Under the pieces are notes generated by a model. It made no database searches, was not told where the DNA came from, and saw only the letters and a program-made list of their open reading frames with translations. Below are positions 8,260 through 15,647 of a stretch of 64,000 nucleotides of DNA, in pieces. Origin of the DNA: Achromobacter denitrificans NBRC 15125. Its GTDB lineage: Bacteria; Pseudomonadota; Gammaproteobacteria; Burkholderiales; Burkholderiaceae_B. The translations under genes and the position numbers were made by a program. The first letter of the stretch is position 1, and each line of letters opens with the position of its first letter. Location: the NCBI RefSeq assembly GCF_001571365.1, contig NZ_BCTQ01000027.1:26389-90388 (forward strand). Reading direction: 5' to 3'.

Positions 8260-9477
8260 TCAGCCCGCGTTGATGACGCGGCCCTTGGCCAGGGCCTGGG
8301 GCCAGACCGAGACCAGTTCGTTGTCCTGCCACTGGACCATGATGGGCTGCGCCATGGTGTTCAGGCCGCTGGCGTCGAAATGCACGCCGCCGCCCGACAT
8401 CACGCCGGCCCAGCCCTGGTCGTACTTTTGCGCGCGCAGGGCCTTGGACACCGCTTCGGGCTTGTCCGACGCCGCCACTTCCAGGGCCTGCGCCAGCACG
8501 CCGGCGCACACGGCGTGCTCCAGCGCCTCGTGCGGCATGAAGGTGCCGAACCGCTTGCGGTAGCGCTCGGTGTACTCGGGAGCCTGGTCGTAGTTGGCGG
8601 GCGCGATCGACAGCACGGCCTGCGAATACTGGCCCAGCGCTTTCGCGAAGTCGGGGATGACGTAGCCGGCCGCGCCGCCCACCACCGGCACGGTCAGCCG
8701 CTGCTGGCGCATGACGCGGATGATGAGCAGGCTGTCGTTGAGATAGGAAATGGGGAAGACGATCTGGGCGTCCGAACCCCGCAGCTTGCTGATCAGCGGC
8801 GTGACGTCGGTGATGCCCAGGGGATAGGCCTCGTCCAGCACGATCTGCGCGCCCGCCGCCTTGGCCGCGTTGCGCACCCCCACCGCCTGCGAAGTGCCGT
8901 AGGCCGTGTCTTCGTACAGCAGCGCGATCTTCTTGATTTCCGAGGCGCCGGCCACGACCGACGCGGCGTAGTCGTATTGCGCGCGGCCCAGCACGGAGCC
9001 CTTGGAAACCACCTGGAAGATGTGCTTGAAGCCGCGTTCGGTGAGCACGTCCGAGAACGACATGGTCAGCAGCGGGATGCCGCGGCGCTCGGTCACTTCC
9101 GAGACGGCGAGCGTCAGCGACGATGCGTACGCGCCGATGATGGCGACGCAGCGGTTCTGCGTGATCAGCCGCTGCGCCACGGTGGCCGCCGTGGTGGGCT
9201 GAGAGGTGGCGTCCGCGATGATGAGCTTGAGCTTCGCGCCGCCCAGGGCCTTGATGCCGCCGGCCGCGTTGATTTCGTCGGCGGCCAGTTCCAGCCCCTG
9301 GCGCGAGTTGATGCCGAACTGGGCGTTGGCGCCCGACAAGGGCAGGATCACGCCGACGTTGATTTCGGCGGGGGCGGCCAGCGCGCGGCCGGGCAGGCTA
9401 GCTGCCAAGGCGGCGGCGCCGAGGCCGGTGACGAAATCCCGGCGCCCGCGGCGGACGGCCTGATGGGGTGTCTTCAT
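8260..9477 (-). CDS. Periplasmic substrate-binding protein of Liv-type importer, Tat-exported
   Basis: 405 residues. The N-terminus RRGRRDFVTGLGAAALAASLP is a twin-arginine signal that ends near residue 34 (RALA). The mature part is a Peripla_BP_6 receptor: NVGVILPLSGANAQFG, LAADEINAAGGIKA and a long two-lobed body. A strong ribosome site, AGGAGAC, lies just upstream of ATG 9477. It is the first gene of the minus-strand operon, with a divergent promoter region at 9478-9684. The ligand is unknown; the neighbouring lactonase, alpha/beta hydrolase and amidases suggest a small ester-, lactone- or amide-type acid rather than leucine. The Tat signal implies folding in the cytoplasm before export. 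Confidence 0.9.
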   Translation of the reverse strand: MKTPHQAVRRGRRDFVTGLGAAALAASLPGRALAAPAEINVGVILPLSGANAQFGINSRQGLELAADEINAAGGIKALGGAKLKLIIADATSQPTTAATVAQRLITQNRCVAIIGAYASSLTLAVSEVTERRGIPLLTMSFSDVLTERGFKHIFQVVSKGSVLGRAQYDYAASVVAGASEIKKIALLYEDTAYGTSQAVGVRNAAKAAGAQIVLDEAYPLGITDVTPLISKLRGSDAQIVFPISYLNDSLLIIRVMRQQRLTVPVVGGAAGYVIPDFAKALGQYSQAVLSIAPANYDQAPEYTERYRKRFGTFMPHEALEHAVCAGVLAQALEVAASDKPEAVSKALRAQKYDQGWAGVMSGGGVHFDASGLNTMAQPIMVQWQDNELVSVWPQALAKGRVINAG

Positions 9478-9571
9478 GGTTTGTCTCCTGGCTTTTTTCG
9501 AGGATGGCGCTCGGCAGCCAGCCCGGCGCTCTGGGCCAATTATTGTTCCTGTCTTTCATTCGGTCAAGAAT

Positions 9572-9584
9572 ATTGTCAGACAAT
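9572..9584. promoter_or_regulatory. Palindromic candidate operator ATTGTC-A-GACAAT
   Basis: A perfect 13-base palindrome with six-base arms in the 207-base divergent gap between the receptor gene (-) and the carboxymuconolactone-decarboxylase-like gene (+). Odd-length short palindromes are typical sites of FCD-type GntR dimers, and a GntR gene lies in the minus-strand operon. The assignment to that regulator is inference. Confidence 0.5.
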
Positions 9585-9606
9585 CGGACTATTGACGCTG
9601 GAATCT

Positions 9607-9631
9607 ATTTTGACTGACAATCAGACAAAAT
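9607..9631. promoter_or_regulatory. Second inverted repeat in the divergent promoter
   Basis: ATTTTG-a-CTG, five bases, CAG-a-CAAAAT: a 25-base inverted repeat broken only by one A/A position in each arm. It shares the core GACAAT (9616-9621) with the palindrome at 9579-9584. It sits 54 bases before the ATG of the plus-strand gene. Two related sites in one divergent gap suggest coordinated control of both directions. Confidence 0.5.
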
Positions 9632-9684
9632 CGACGGCGAGGCCAACCCTCGCCAGCCACCGTCACAGTAGGAGAGGAGCAACC

Positions 9685-10098
9685 ATGGCAGACATCAAAT
9701 CCGAAACCCAGGCCCTGTTCGACCAAGGCCTGAACCTGCGCCGCGAAGTGCTGGGCACCGAATACGTGGACGGCTCGCTCGCCCGCGCCAATGAATTCAT
9801 GATGGCGTTCCAGCACATCACCACCGAGTGGTGCTGGGGCTATACCTGGGGCCGCCCGGGCCTGGAAAAGAAGACCCGCAGCATGCTGAACCTGGCCATG
9901 CTGACGGCGCTGAACCGGCCGGCCGAGATCAAGCTGCACGTCAAGGGCGCGCTGAACAACGGCGTGTCGGTCGAGGAAATCAAGGAAATCCTGTTGCAGG
10001 CCACGGTGTACTGCGGCATCCCCGCGGGCCTGGACGCCTTCAAGGTGGCCAACCAGGTGCTGGAAGAAGAGGGCGCCTTCAAGGAGCCGCAAGCATGA
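9685..10098 (+). CDS. Carboxymuconolactone decarboxylase-family protein
   Basis: 137 residues. The fold of this AhpD/CMD family is seen in the helical segments: TRSMLNLAMLTALNRPAEIK, LHVKGALNNGVSVEEIKEI and LLQATVYCGIPAGLDAFKVA. It has one Cys in VYCGIPAG rather than the CxxC of AhpD-type peroxidases, so a decarboxylase or lactone-handling role is more likely than a redox role. Start ATG 9685 follows GGAGAGGAG; a longer open frame upstream is antisense to the receptor gene and is rejected. Its stop overlaps the next start (ATGA). It probably works on an intermediate of the pathway encoded on the opposite strand. Confidence 0.85.
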   Translation: MADIKSETQALFDQGLNLRREVLGTEYVDGSLARANEFMMAFQHITTEWCWGYTWGRPGLEKKTRSMLNLAMLTALNRPAEIKLHVKGALNNGVSVEEIKEILLQATVYCGIPAGLDAFKVANQVLEEEGAFKEPQA

Positions 10099-11009
10099 AC
10101 ACATCGCAAGCACGCGTCGGCTTGATCGGCATCGGCAGCATGGGCTGGCCCATGGCCGCCAGGCTGGTGCAGGCCGGCTTCGCGGTAACGGTGTTCGACG
10201 CCGTGCCGGGCCAGGCCGCGAAGTTCGCCAAGGAGGTGGGCGGGCAGGCCGCCGCCACCTGCGCCGAGCTGGCGGGCCAAGCCGACATCATCTTCACCAT
10301 GCTGCCCACCAGCGCCATCGTCGAGCAGGTGCTGGGCGGAGAGCAGGGCGTGCTGGCGGGCCTGCGCCCGGGCAGCGTCGTGGTCGACATGAGCTCCGGC
10401 GTGCCGGCGCACACGCAGCGGCTGGCCCAGGCCGTGGCCGCCGCGGGCGGCGAAATGGTGGATGCGCCGGTCTCCGGCGGCGTCCCGCGCGCGCGCACGG
10501 GAGAGCTGGCGATCATGTTCGGCGGCCCGGCGGAAACGCTGGAACGGGTGCGCCCCGCCTTGTCCAGCATGGGCACTTCGATCACGCCCGTGGGCGCGGT
10601 GGGCAGCGCCCACGCCATGAAGGCCCTGAACAACCTGGTGTCGGCCGGGGGCTTCCTGATCGGCGTCGAAGCCATGCTGATCGGCCAGCAGTTCGGCCTG
10701 GATCCGAACGTGATCGTGGACGTGCTGAACGCCTCCACCGGCATGAACAATTCCACGCAGAAGAAGTTCAAGCAGTTCGTGCTGTCGCGCCAGTTCAATT
10801 CCGGCTTCGGCCTGGACCTGATGGTCAAGGACCTGGGCATCGCGCTGGGCATCGCCACCGACACCGGCACGCCCACGCCGTTCGCCTCGCTGTGTCGCGA
10901 ACTGTGGGCCTCGGCCGGCAAGACGCTCGGCCAGGGCCAGGACCACACCGCCGTCGCCCGCCTGTCGGAGCAGTTGGCCGGCGTGGAACTCGGCAAGCGC
11001 AAAGACTGA
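10095..11009 (+). CDS. NAD(P)-dependent beta-hydroxyacid dehydrogenase (3-hydroxyisobutyrate dehydrogenase family)
   Basis: A 304-residue protein. Its Rossmann motif GLIGIGSMGWPMA sits at residues 8-20, the substrate loop is DAPVSGGVPRARTG, and the catalytic Lys lies in KALNNLVSAGG. The C-terminal all-alpha domain completes the family length of about 300. It oxidises a beta-hydroxy acid to the semialdehyde or oxoacid, or runs in reverse. It is coupled to the upstream gene by a four-base overlap, and a strong hairpin terminator follows. Tartronate semialdehyde reductase is an alternative, as these families are hard to separate by eye. Confidence 0.88.
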   Translation: MNTSQARVGLIGIGSMGWPMAARLVQAGFAVTVFDAVPGQAAKFAKEVGGQAAATCAELAGQADIIFTMLPTSAIVEQVLGGEQGVLAGLRPGSVVVDMSSGVPAHTQRLAQAVAAAGGEMVDAPVSGGVPRARTGELAIMFGGPAETLERVRPALSSMGTSITPVGAVGSAHAMKALNNLVSAGGFLIGVEAMLIGQQFGLDPNVIVDVLNASTGMNNSTQKKFKQFVLSRQFNSGFGLDLMVKDLGIALGIATDTGTPTPFASLCRELWASAGKTLGQGQDHTAVARLSEQLAGVELGKRKD

Positions 11010-11017
11010 CCCCGCTT

Positions 11018-11060
11018 CCGGCGCGGCGGGGCCGCGCCGGCTTTCCCTCCCCCTTTTGTT
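11018..11060 (+). terminator. Rho-independent terminator
   Basis: A perfect 10-base stem, CCGGCGCGGC (11018-11027) with GCCGCGCCGG (11031-11040), three-base loop, followed by a pyrimidine-rich, T-containing stretch to 11060. It lies nine bases after the dehydrogenase stop and closes that operon. Confidence 0.75.
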
Positions 11061-11239
11061 GCCAGCGCCGCCATGGCGAGGCGCAGGGCCGACCGTGCCC
11101 GGCGCAAACCATGGCGGCGGGGCCGGCATCGGTGGATGAGCCCGTCTGCGGAAAGGGTTGCTGCCATATTTGCCCATCTTCGTAATATATGTTACAAGTC
11201 GGCAATAATTGACGCATTGGATAACGTTCGGGCCCGGCG

Positions 11240-11255
11240 GCTCATCCGGATGAGC
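11240..11255. repeat. 16-base perfect palindrome in the leader of the envelope operon
   Basis: GCTCATCCGGATGAGC is self-complementary over 16 bases, and lies 101 bases before the HAD gene. The 346-base gap 11010-11355 also holds the terminator and an AT-rich patch at 11166-11220. I see no convincing -35/-10 pair. The palindrome could be an operator or, if transcribed, a small leader hairpin. Confidence 0.4.
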
Positions 11256-11355
11256 ATGCGTCTGATAACGCGCACCAACGTCCCGGATGCCGGTTCATTC
11301 CTGGCATAGTCTGTCTGCTCAATCCAGCGGGACCGGATTCCGTAGCGAAAGCAGT

Positions 11356-11979
11356 ATGCCCTCACAATCGCAGTTCCCCGTCCCCGCACGTGTGATCGCG
11401 GCCTTCGACTTCGACGGCACCCTGACCCACCGTGACACATTCATTCCCTTCCTGGCCCATCTTTCATGGGCCAGGCTGCTTGGGGCGTTGCTGCGCGCCG
11501 CTCCCTCGCTGGCCGGGTTCGCCCTGCGCGTGCTCAGCAACGAAGAGGCCAAGGCGGCGCTCTGCCGGGCGGCGCTCAAAGGCCGCCCGCGCGCCGACCT
11601 GGCCCGCATCGCGAGCGCCTGGGTGCCTTCCATCCCCTTGCGGCCGGCGCTGCTGGAACGGCTGCGCTGGCACCAGCAGCGCGGCGACCACTGCGTGCTG
11701 GTGAGCGCATCGCCGGATATCTACCTGGACGCCGTGGCGCGCCACCTGGGATTCGACGACCTGCTCTGCACCCGGATGGCGGTGGACGGCGGCGGCAGGC
11801 TCACCGGCGATTTCGATGGGCCGAATTGCTGGGGGCCCGAAAAAATGCGGCGCCTGACCGAGCGTTTCGGCTCCCCGCAGCAGTACGAGCTGTATGCATA
11901 TGGCGACAGCCGCGGCGACCAATGGATGATCGCCGCCGCCCGGCACGCCTGGTATCGCGGCCAGGCGGTCAAGCCATGA
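11356..11979 (+). CDS. HAD-superfamily IB phosphatase
   Basis: 207 residues. Motif I is DFDGTLT (18-24) with the Asp nucleophile, motif II is the Ser in VLVSASPD, and motifs III/IV are the late Lys and GDSRGDQWM. This is the HAD-IB pattern of phosphoserine-phosphatase-like enzymes. ATG 11356 is preferred to an earlier in-frame start because the motif-I position then fits the family. Its stop overlaps the start of the UbiA-family gene (ATGA). In mycobacteria a separate phosphatase removes the 5-phosphate of decaprenylphosphoryl-phosphoribose made by a UbiA-family enzyme. The position here suggests the same job for this protein, which is inference. Confidence 0.85.
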   Translation: MPSQSQFPVPARVIAAFDFDGTLTHRDTFIPFLAHLSWARLLGALLRAAPSLAGFALRVLSNEEAKAALCRAALKGRPRADLARIASAWVPSIPLRPALLERLRWHQQRGDHCVLVSASPDIYLDAVARHLGFDDLLCTRMAVDGGGRLTGDFDGPNCWGPEKMRRLTERFGSPQQYELYAYGDSRGDQWMIAAARHAWYRGQAVKP

Positions 11980-12857
11980 ACGCCATCATTGCGCTGCTGC
12001 GCCCGCAGCAATGGCTGAAGAACGGCTTCGTGCTGATCGGGCTGATCTTCAGCCACGGCTGGACGAATTCCGCGCTGGTGTTCGGCGTGGCCGTGGGGTT
12101 CGTGGCGTTCTGCCTGGCATCCAGCGCGGTCTACGTGCTGAACGACTATCACGACCGCGCCGCCGACGCCGCCCATCCCAAGAAGCGCTATCGCCCCATC
12201 GCCAGCGGCCGGGTCGGCCTGCCGACGGCGCGCGCGCTGATCGTGGTGCTGGCCGGGGGCGCCCTGGGCTTGCCGCTGGCCAGCGGGCTATGGCCGGTGG
12301 CGCTCGCGGTGGCGGCCTACCTGCTCCTGAACATCGCCTATACGCTGCGCCTGAAGCACAAGGTGCTGGTCGACGTGTTCTGCATCGCCGCCGGCTTCAT
12401 GCTGCGGCTGGCTTGCGGCACCTATGCGGTGGGCATCTTGCCGTCGCGCTGGATGCTGTTGTGCAGCTTCATGCTGACCCTGTTCCTGGGCTTCGCCAAG
12501 CGGCGCGCGGAAATCGTGGCGATCCCGGAAGGGGCGCTCGCCCTGCAGGGCAGCACGCGCGTCGTGCTGCGCCACTACAGCCCGCAGCTGCTGGACAATC
12601 TGGTGGCCATCACGGCCAGCGCCAGTCTGCTGACCTACGGCCTGTACACGGTGGATGCCGAGACCGCGGCCTTGCACGGCACCGAACATCTCGTCCTGAC
12701 CCTTCCCATCGTGACCTTCGGCGTCTTCCGCTACCTGCACCTGCTGTACAAGGGCGGCTCGGGCGAAGAGCCGGGCCGCGACCTGCTGGCCGACAACCAG
12801 ATACGCATCGCGGTGCTGGCCTGGGTGGCGGTGGTGGTCTTGCTCGTGGGAACCTGA
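11976..12857 (+). CDS. UbiA-family prenyltransferase, polyprenyl-phosphate phosphoribosyltransferase type
   Basis: A 293-residue integral membrane protein. The first Asp-rich motif is NDYHDRAADAAHPKKRYRP (residues 56-74) and the second is in KVLVDVFCIAAGFMLR. The run HPKKRYRPIASG is characteristic of 5-phosphoribosyl-1-pyrophosphate:polyprenyl-phosphate transferases (DPPR synthase, mycobacterial Rv3806c type) rather than of quinone or heme prenyltransferases. It would join PRPP to an isoprenyl phosphate, giving a lipid-linked phosphoribose. About nine membrane segments are visible. It overlaps the HAD gene by four bases, and the SMR-like gene starts two bases after its stop. No DprE1/DprE2 epimerase genes are seen in this window. 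Confidence 0.85.
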   Translation: MNAIIALLRPQQWLKNGFVLIGLIFSHGWTNSALVFGVAVGFVAFCLASSAVYVLNDYHDRAADAAHPKKRYRPIASGRVGLPTARALIVVLAGGALGLPLASGLWPVALAVAAYLLLNIAYTLRLKHKVLVDVFCIAAGFMLRLACGTYAVGILPSRWMLLCSFMLTLFLGFAKRRAEIVAIPEGALALQGSTRVVLRHYSPQLLDNLVAITASASLLTYGLYTVDAETAALHGTEHLVLTLPIVTFGVFRYLHLLYKGGSGEEPGRDLLADNQIRIAVLAWVAVVVLLVGT

Positions 12858-12859
12858 CG

Positions 12860-13192
12860 ATGGCATACCTGTGGTTGATACTCAGCGGGGCCTGCAGCGT
12901 GGCCGCCAGCGTGGCGCTCAAGGCGGCGGGCTCGTCGACGGCGTCGCCGGCGCCGCTCCTGGCGCAGGCGCTGCCCTATCTGGCGGCTGTCGGGGCCTAT
13001 GGGCTGGGCTTTGGTTTTTACGCGCTGGCGCTGCGGCAGCTGGACCTGACGCTGGCCTATCCGCTGATGGTCGCCTTCGCCATCGCGGGCGTGTTCGGCT
13101 ATGGCCTGCTGTCCGGCGCCGAGTCCATTTCCGGCATGCGGATGGCGGGCGCCGCCTTCATCGCGGTCGGCGTCTTCCTGATGTCGAAATAG
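12860..13192 (+). CDS. Small EamA/SMR-like four-helix membrane protein, possible lipid-sugar flippase
   Basis: 110 residues with four hydrophobic segments. The sequence YGLGFGFYALALRQLDLTLA matches the SMR/ArnE-ArnF type of half-size drug/metabolite transporters. The EmrE-type active Glu near residue 14 is absent (SGACSVAASVALKAAG); the protein is closer to ArnE/F-like flippase subunits. It sits two bases after the phosphoribosyltransferase, so I infer that it moves the lipid-linked pentose across the inner membrane. It may work as a homodimer, because no second small subunit is seen. Confidence 0.75.
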   Translation: MAYLWLILSGACSVAASVALKAAGSSTASPAPLLAQALPYLAAVGAYGLGFGFYALALRQLDLTLAYPLMVAFAIAGVFGYGLLSGAESISGMRMAGAAFIAVGVFLMSK

Positions 13193-13205
13193 GCACAAGA
13201 ATTCC

Positions 13206-14345
13206 ATGAGACGTTTTTTCGATAGCCCGGCCTACCGCTGGTTCTTGCTGTGCTGCGCCTATGTCGTGATTGCGGCGGCCGTCATCAATGGCTTCTACAC
13301 GAAGTGGCGGCTGAACGACGGGCACCCGGCGCTGGGCCTGTCGCAGATGGTGGAAGGAACGGCCCATCGTCCCTACGTCTACCGGCAGTTCGTGCCGGCC
13401 GTCGTCAACGGTATCCAGGGCCTGTTGCCCGAGGCGACCGTGGCGCGCCTTTCCGAACGTCTCGCGGAGCCTCGCAGGCTGAACAGCCGCTCGGGGCTGG
13501 CGATGCGCTATCCGGGTTCCGAGGCGCTGGTGCCGGCCGTCACCTTGCGTTATCACCTCGTCTTCTACCTGACGTTCTTCGCGCTGCTGGCCGCGCTGTT
13601 CGTCATGCGGCGGGTAGGCCTGGCGGTGGGCGCGGATCCGGCGGCCGCGACGATGGCGCCGGCGGTCCTCGCGCTATTGCTGCCTTTCTTCCTGACCGAG
13701 GGCGGCTACTTCTACGATTTCTTTGAATTGCTCTTCATGATGAGCGCCGCGCTGCTGGCGATGGGCGCGTCGCCGGGCAAGCCGCTGCGCCTGATCGCCT
13801 TGCTGGCGCTGGCGGGTTTCGCGACCTGGAACAAGGAAGCCTTCTTCTTTTTCACGCCCGCCCTGTATCCGCTGCTGCGACGGAACCTGCCGCGCGCACA
13901 GGCGGCCGCGGTGGCCGCGGCCCTGCTTTTCGTCTGCGGTTGCGTATATCTGGCGCTGCGCATGCGCTATGCGGGGAATCCGGGCACGACGGTGGACTAC
14001 CAGCTGTGGGATAACCTGCGCTTCTACGTCGATCCGGGCAATTGGCTGCGCACGGAAAGCACCTATGGCGTGCTGCTGCCGCGCGGCTTCGGCGTGGTCA
14101 GCATGCTGGCCTTCGCGGGGATCGCCGTCTGTGGGTGGGCGCGCCTGCCGCAAGCCTGGCGCCAGCATGCGCAGCTGGCCCTGGCCATCAACCTGCCGCT
14201 GTTCGTGCTGTTCTGCTCGCCGGGAGAAATGCGCAACCTGAGCATGCTCTATCCGACGCTGCTGGGCCTGACGGCGCTTGCGCTCGGCCTGTGGCTGAAG
14301 CCCCAGCCCGAGGCGGGGCGGCCCGCCGTGGAGCGCGCCCGATGA
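13206..14345 (+). CDS. Multipass membrane protein of unknown function, paralogue A
   Basis: A 379-residue protein with about nine membrane helices. I do not recognise a named domain. Landmarks are KWRLNDGHPALGL and HRPYVYRQFVP in a polar loop after helix 1, NSRSGLAMR, the acidic EGGYFYDFFELLFM, TWNKEAFFFF, and EMRNLSMLYPTLLG near the end. A large charged loop after the first helix, then many helices, recalls GT-C type glycosyltransferases, but no clear DxD or ExD motif is present. It follows the SMR-like gene by 13 bases and its stop overlaps the start of a close paralogue. A role as a transferase or partner for the lipid-linked pentose is inference. Confidence 0.7.
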   Translation: MRRFFDSPAYRWFLLCCAYVVIAAAVINGFYTKWRLNDGHPALGLSQMVEGTAHRPYVYRQFVPAVVNGIQGLLPEATVARLSERLAEPRRLNSRSGLAMRYPGSEALVPAVTLRYHLVFYLTFFALLAALFVMRRVGLAVGADPAAATMAPAVLALLLPFFLTEGGYFYDFFELLFMMSAALLAMGASPGKPLRLIALLALAGFATWNKEAFFFFTPALYPLLRRNLPRAQAAAVAAALLFVCGCVYLALRMRYAGNPGTTVDYQLWDNLRFYVDPGNWLRTESTYGVLLPRGFGVVSMLAFAGIAVCGWARLPQAWRQHAQLALAINLPLFVLFCSPGEMRNLSMLYPTLLGLTALALGLWLKPQPEAGRPAVERAR

Positions 14346-15487
14346 GGCGCTTTTTCCATGCGCCGGCCTACCGCCGGTTCCTGATGGTCCTGCTCTACGT
14401 GATCGTGGCCGCGGCCGCGTTCAATGGCTTCTACGCGAAATGGCGGCTCAACGACGGCCACACGCCGTTGTCGCTCGCGTCGATGGTGGACGGCACGGCC
14501 TATCGGCCCTACGTCTATCGTCAGCTGGTGCCCGCCGCCGCCAATGGCATCCAGGCGCTGCTGCCGGCCCACACGGTGGAGCGCCTGTCCGAACGCTTGA
14601 CCGAGCCGCGCCGCGTGAACAGCCGTTCGGGGCTGGCCATGCGCAATCCGAGCTCCGAGGCGATGCTGCCCGCGGTCACGCTGCGCTATCACATCGTGTA
14701 TTACCTCACCTATCTGGCCCTGCTGGGCGCGCTGTTCGCGATGCGCGCGCTTTGCCTGCGCCTGGGCGCCAGCGCGCCAGCCGCGGCGATCGCGCCCCTG
14801 GCCCTCGCGCTGCTCATGCCGTTCTTTCTCACCGAGGGCGGCTTCTTCTACGACTTCTTCGAACTCCTGTTCATGGCCTGCGCCATTCTGCTGGCCTGGC
14901 GCGCCGCGCCGGAATCGCCTGCGCGCGCGGCGGCGCGGCTGGGCCTGCTGGCGCTGGTCTCGGCGGCCGCGACCTGGAACAAGGAGGCGTTCTTTTTCTT
15001 CGTCGCGACGCTGTATCCCTTGTTGCGAGCCGGCCTGCCGCGCTGGCGAGCCGCGGCCGTGGTGGGCGTGCTGGTGTTCGTCTGCGGCTGCGTCTACCTC
15101 GCCCTGAGGATGCGATTCGCGGGCAACCCCGGCGGCACCGTCAGCTTCCAACCCGGCGCGAACCTGTTCTATTTCCTCGATCCGGGGAATTGGTTCCGTA
15201 CTGAAGGCACCTACGGCGTGACGCTGCCCAAAGGCTTGAGCGCCTTCATGATGCTGATGATTGCCGGCGTGTCGGCCATCGGCTGGAAGCATTTGCCGGC
15301 CGCCTTCCGCCATCACGCGTGGGCGGCGCTTGCCATCAATGTGCCGCTCTTCGTGCTGTTCGCCGCGGCGGGCGAGGCGCGCAACCTGAGCATGCTGTAC
15401 CCCACGCTGCTGGGTGTGCTGGCGATGGCCATGACGGTCTGGCTGCGCTCGGCCGCGACGGGGCGGGGAGGGGGCGAAACGGCCTGA
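14342..15487 (+). CDS. Multipass membrane protein of unknown function, paralogue B
   Basis: 381 residues, clearly a tandem duplicate of the preceding gene. The same landmarks occur in the same order: KWRLNDGHTPLSL, YRPYVYRQLVP, NSRSGLAMR, EGGFFYDFFELLFM, TWNKEAFFFF, CGCVYLALRMRFAGNPG and EARNLSMLYPTLLG. I estimate well over half of the residues are identical. ATG 14342 overlaps the previous stop (ATGA). Conservation is strongest in the polar loop and the acidic FFEL helix, which are therefore candidates for the functional site. Two copies kept in one operon suggest a heterodimer or two related substrates. A strong terminator follows. Confidence 0.7.
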   Translation: MRRFFHAPAYRRFLMVLLYVIVAAAAFNGFYAKWRLNDGHTPLSLASMVDGTAYRPYVYRQLVPAAANGIQALLPAHTVERLSERLTEPRRVNSRSGLAMRNPSSEAMLPAVTLRYHIVYYLTYLALLGALFAMRALCLRLGASAPAAAIAPLALALLMPFFLTEGGFFYDFFELLFMACAILLAWRAAPESPARAAARLGLLALVSAAATWNKEAFFFFVATLYPLLRAGLPRWRAAAVVGVLVFVCGCVYLALRMRFAGNPGGTVSFQPGANLFYFLDPGNWFRTEGTYGVTLPKGLSAFMMLMIAGVSAIGWKHLPAAFRHHAWAALAINVPLFVLFAAAGEARNLSMLYPTLLGVLAMAMTVWLRSAATGRGGGETA

Positions 15488-15509
15488 GCGGTTCGCCCCT
15501 TGTTACACG

Positions 15510-15540
15510 AATACCGGGTTTACCCGGTATTTTTGTTTTC
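15510..15540 (+). terminator. Rho-independent terminator of the envelope operon
   Basis: Stem ATACCGGGT (15511-15519) and ACCCGGTAT (15522-15530), extended by one A-T pair, two-base centre, then TTTTGTTTT. It lies 23 bases after the second membrane-protein gene. Confidence 0.85.
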
Positions 15541-15551
15541 ACCAAATTTGT

Positions 15552-15591
15552 ATGATGACCCGATAACTTAAGGCGAGAGACACGTCATCAT
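15552..15591. promoter_or_regulatory. Inverted repeat upstream of the tetronate operon
   Basis: ATGATGAC (15552-15559) and GTCATCAT (15584-15591) are perfect eight-base arms, 24 bases apart. They lie between the terminator and the first gene of the tetronate operon, about 60-95 bases before its ATG. A GntR and a LysR gene follow the operon on the opposite strand; either could bind here. The site assignment is inference. Confidence 0.4.
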
Positions 15592-15647
15592 GCAGGCCCC
15601 GCAGCCTTCTTTTCCGCTAGTCCGCCCCTGCTCCCCGGGGGCTTTCC

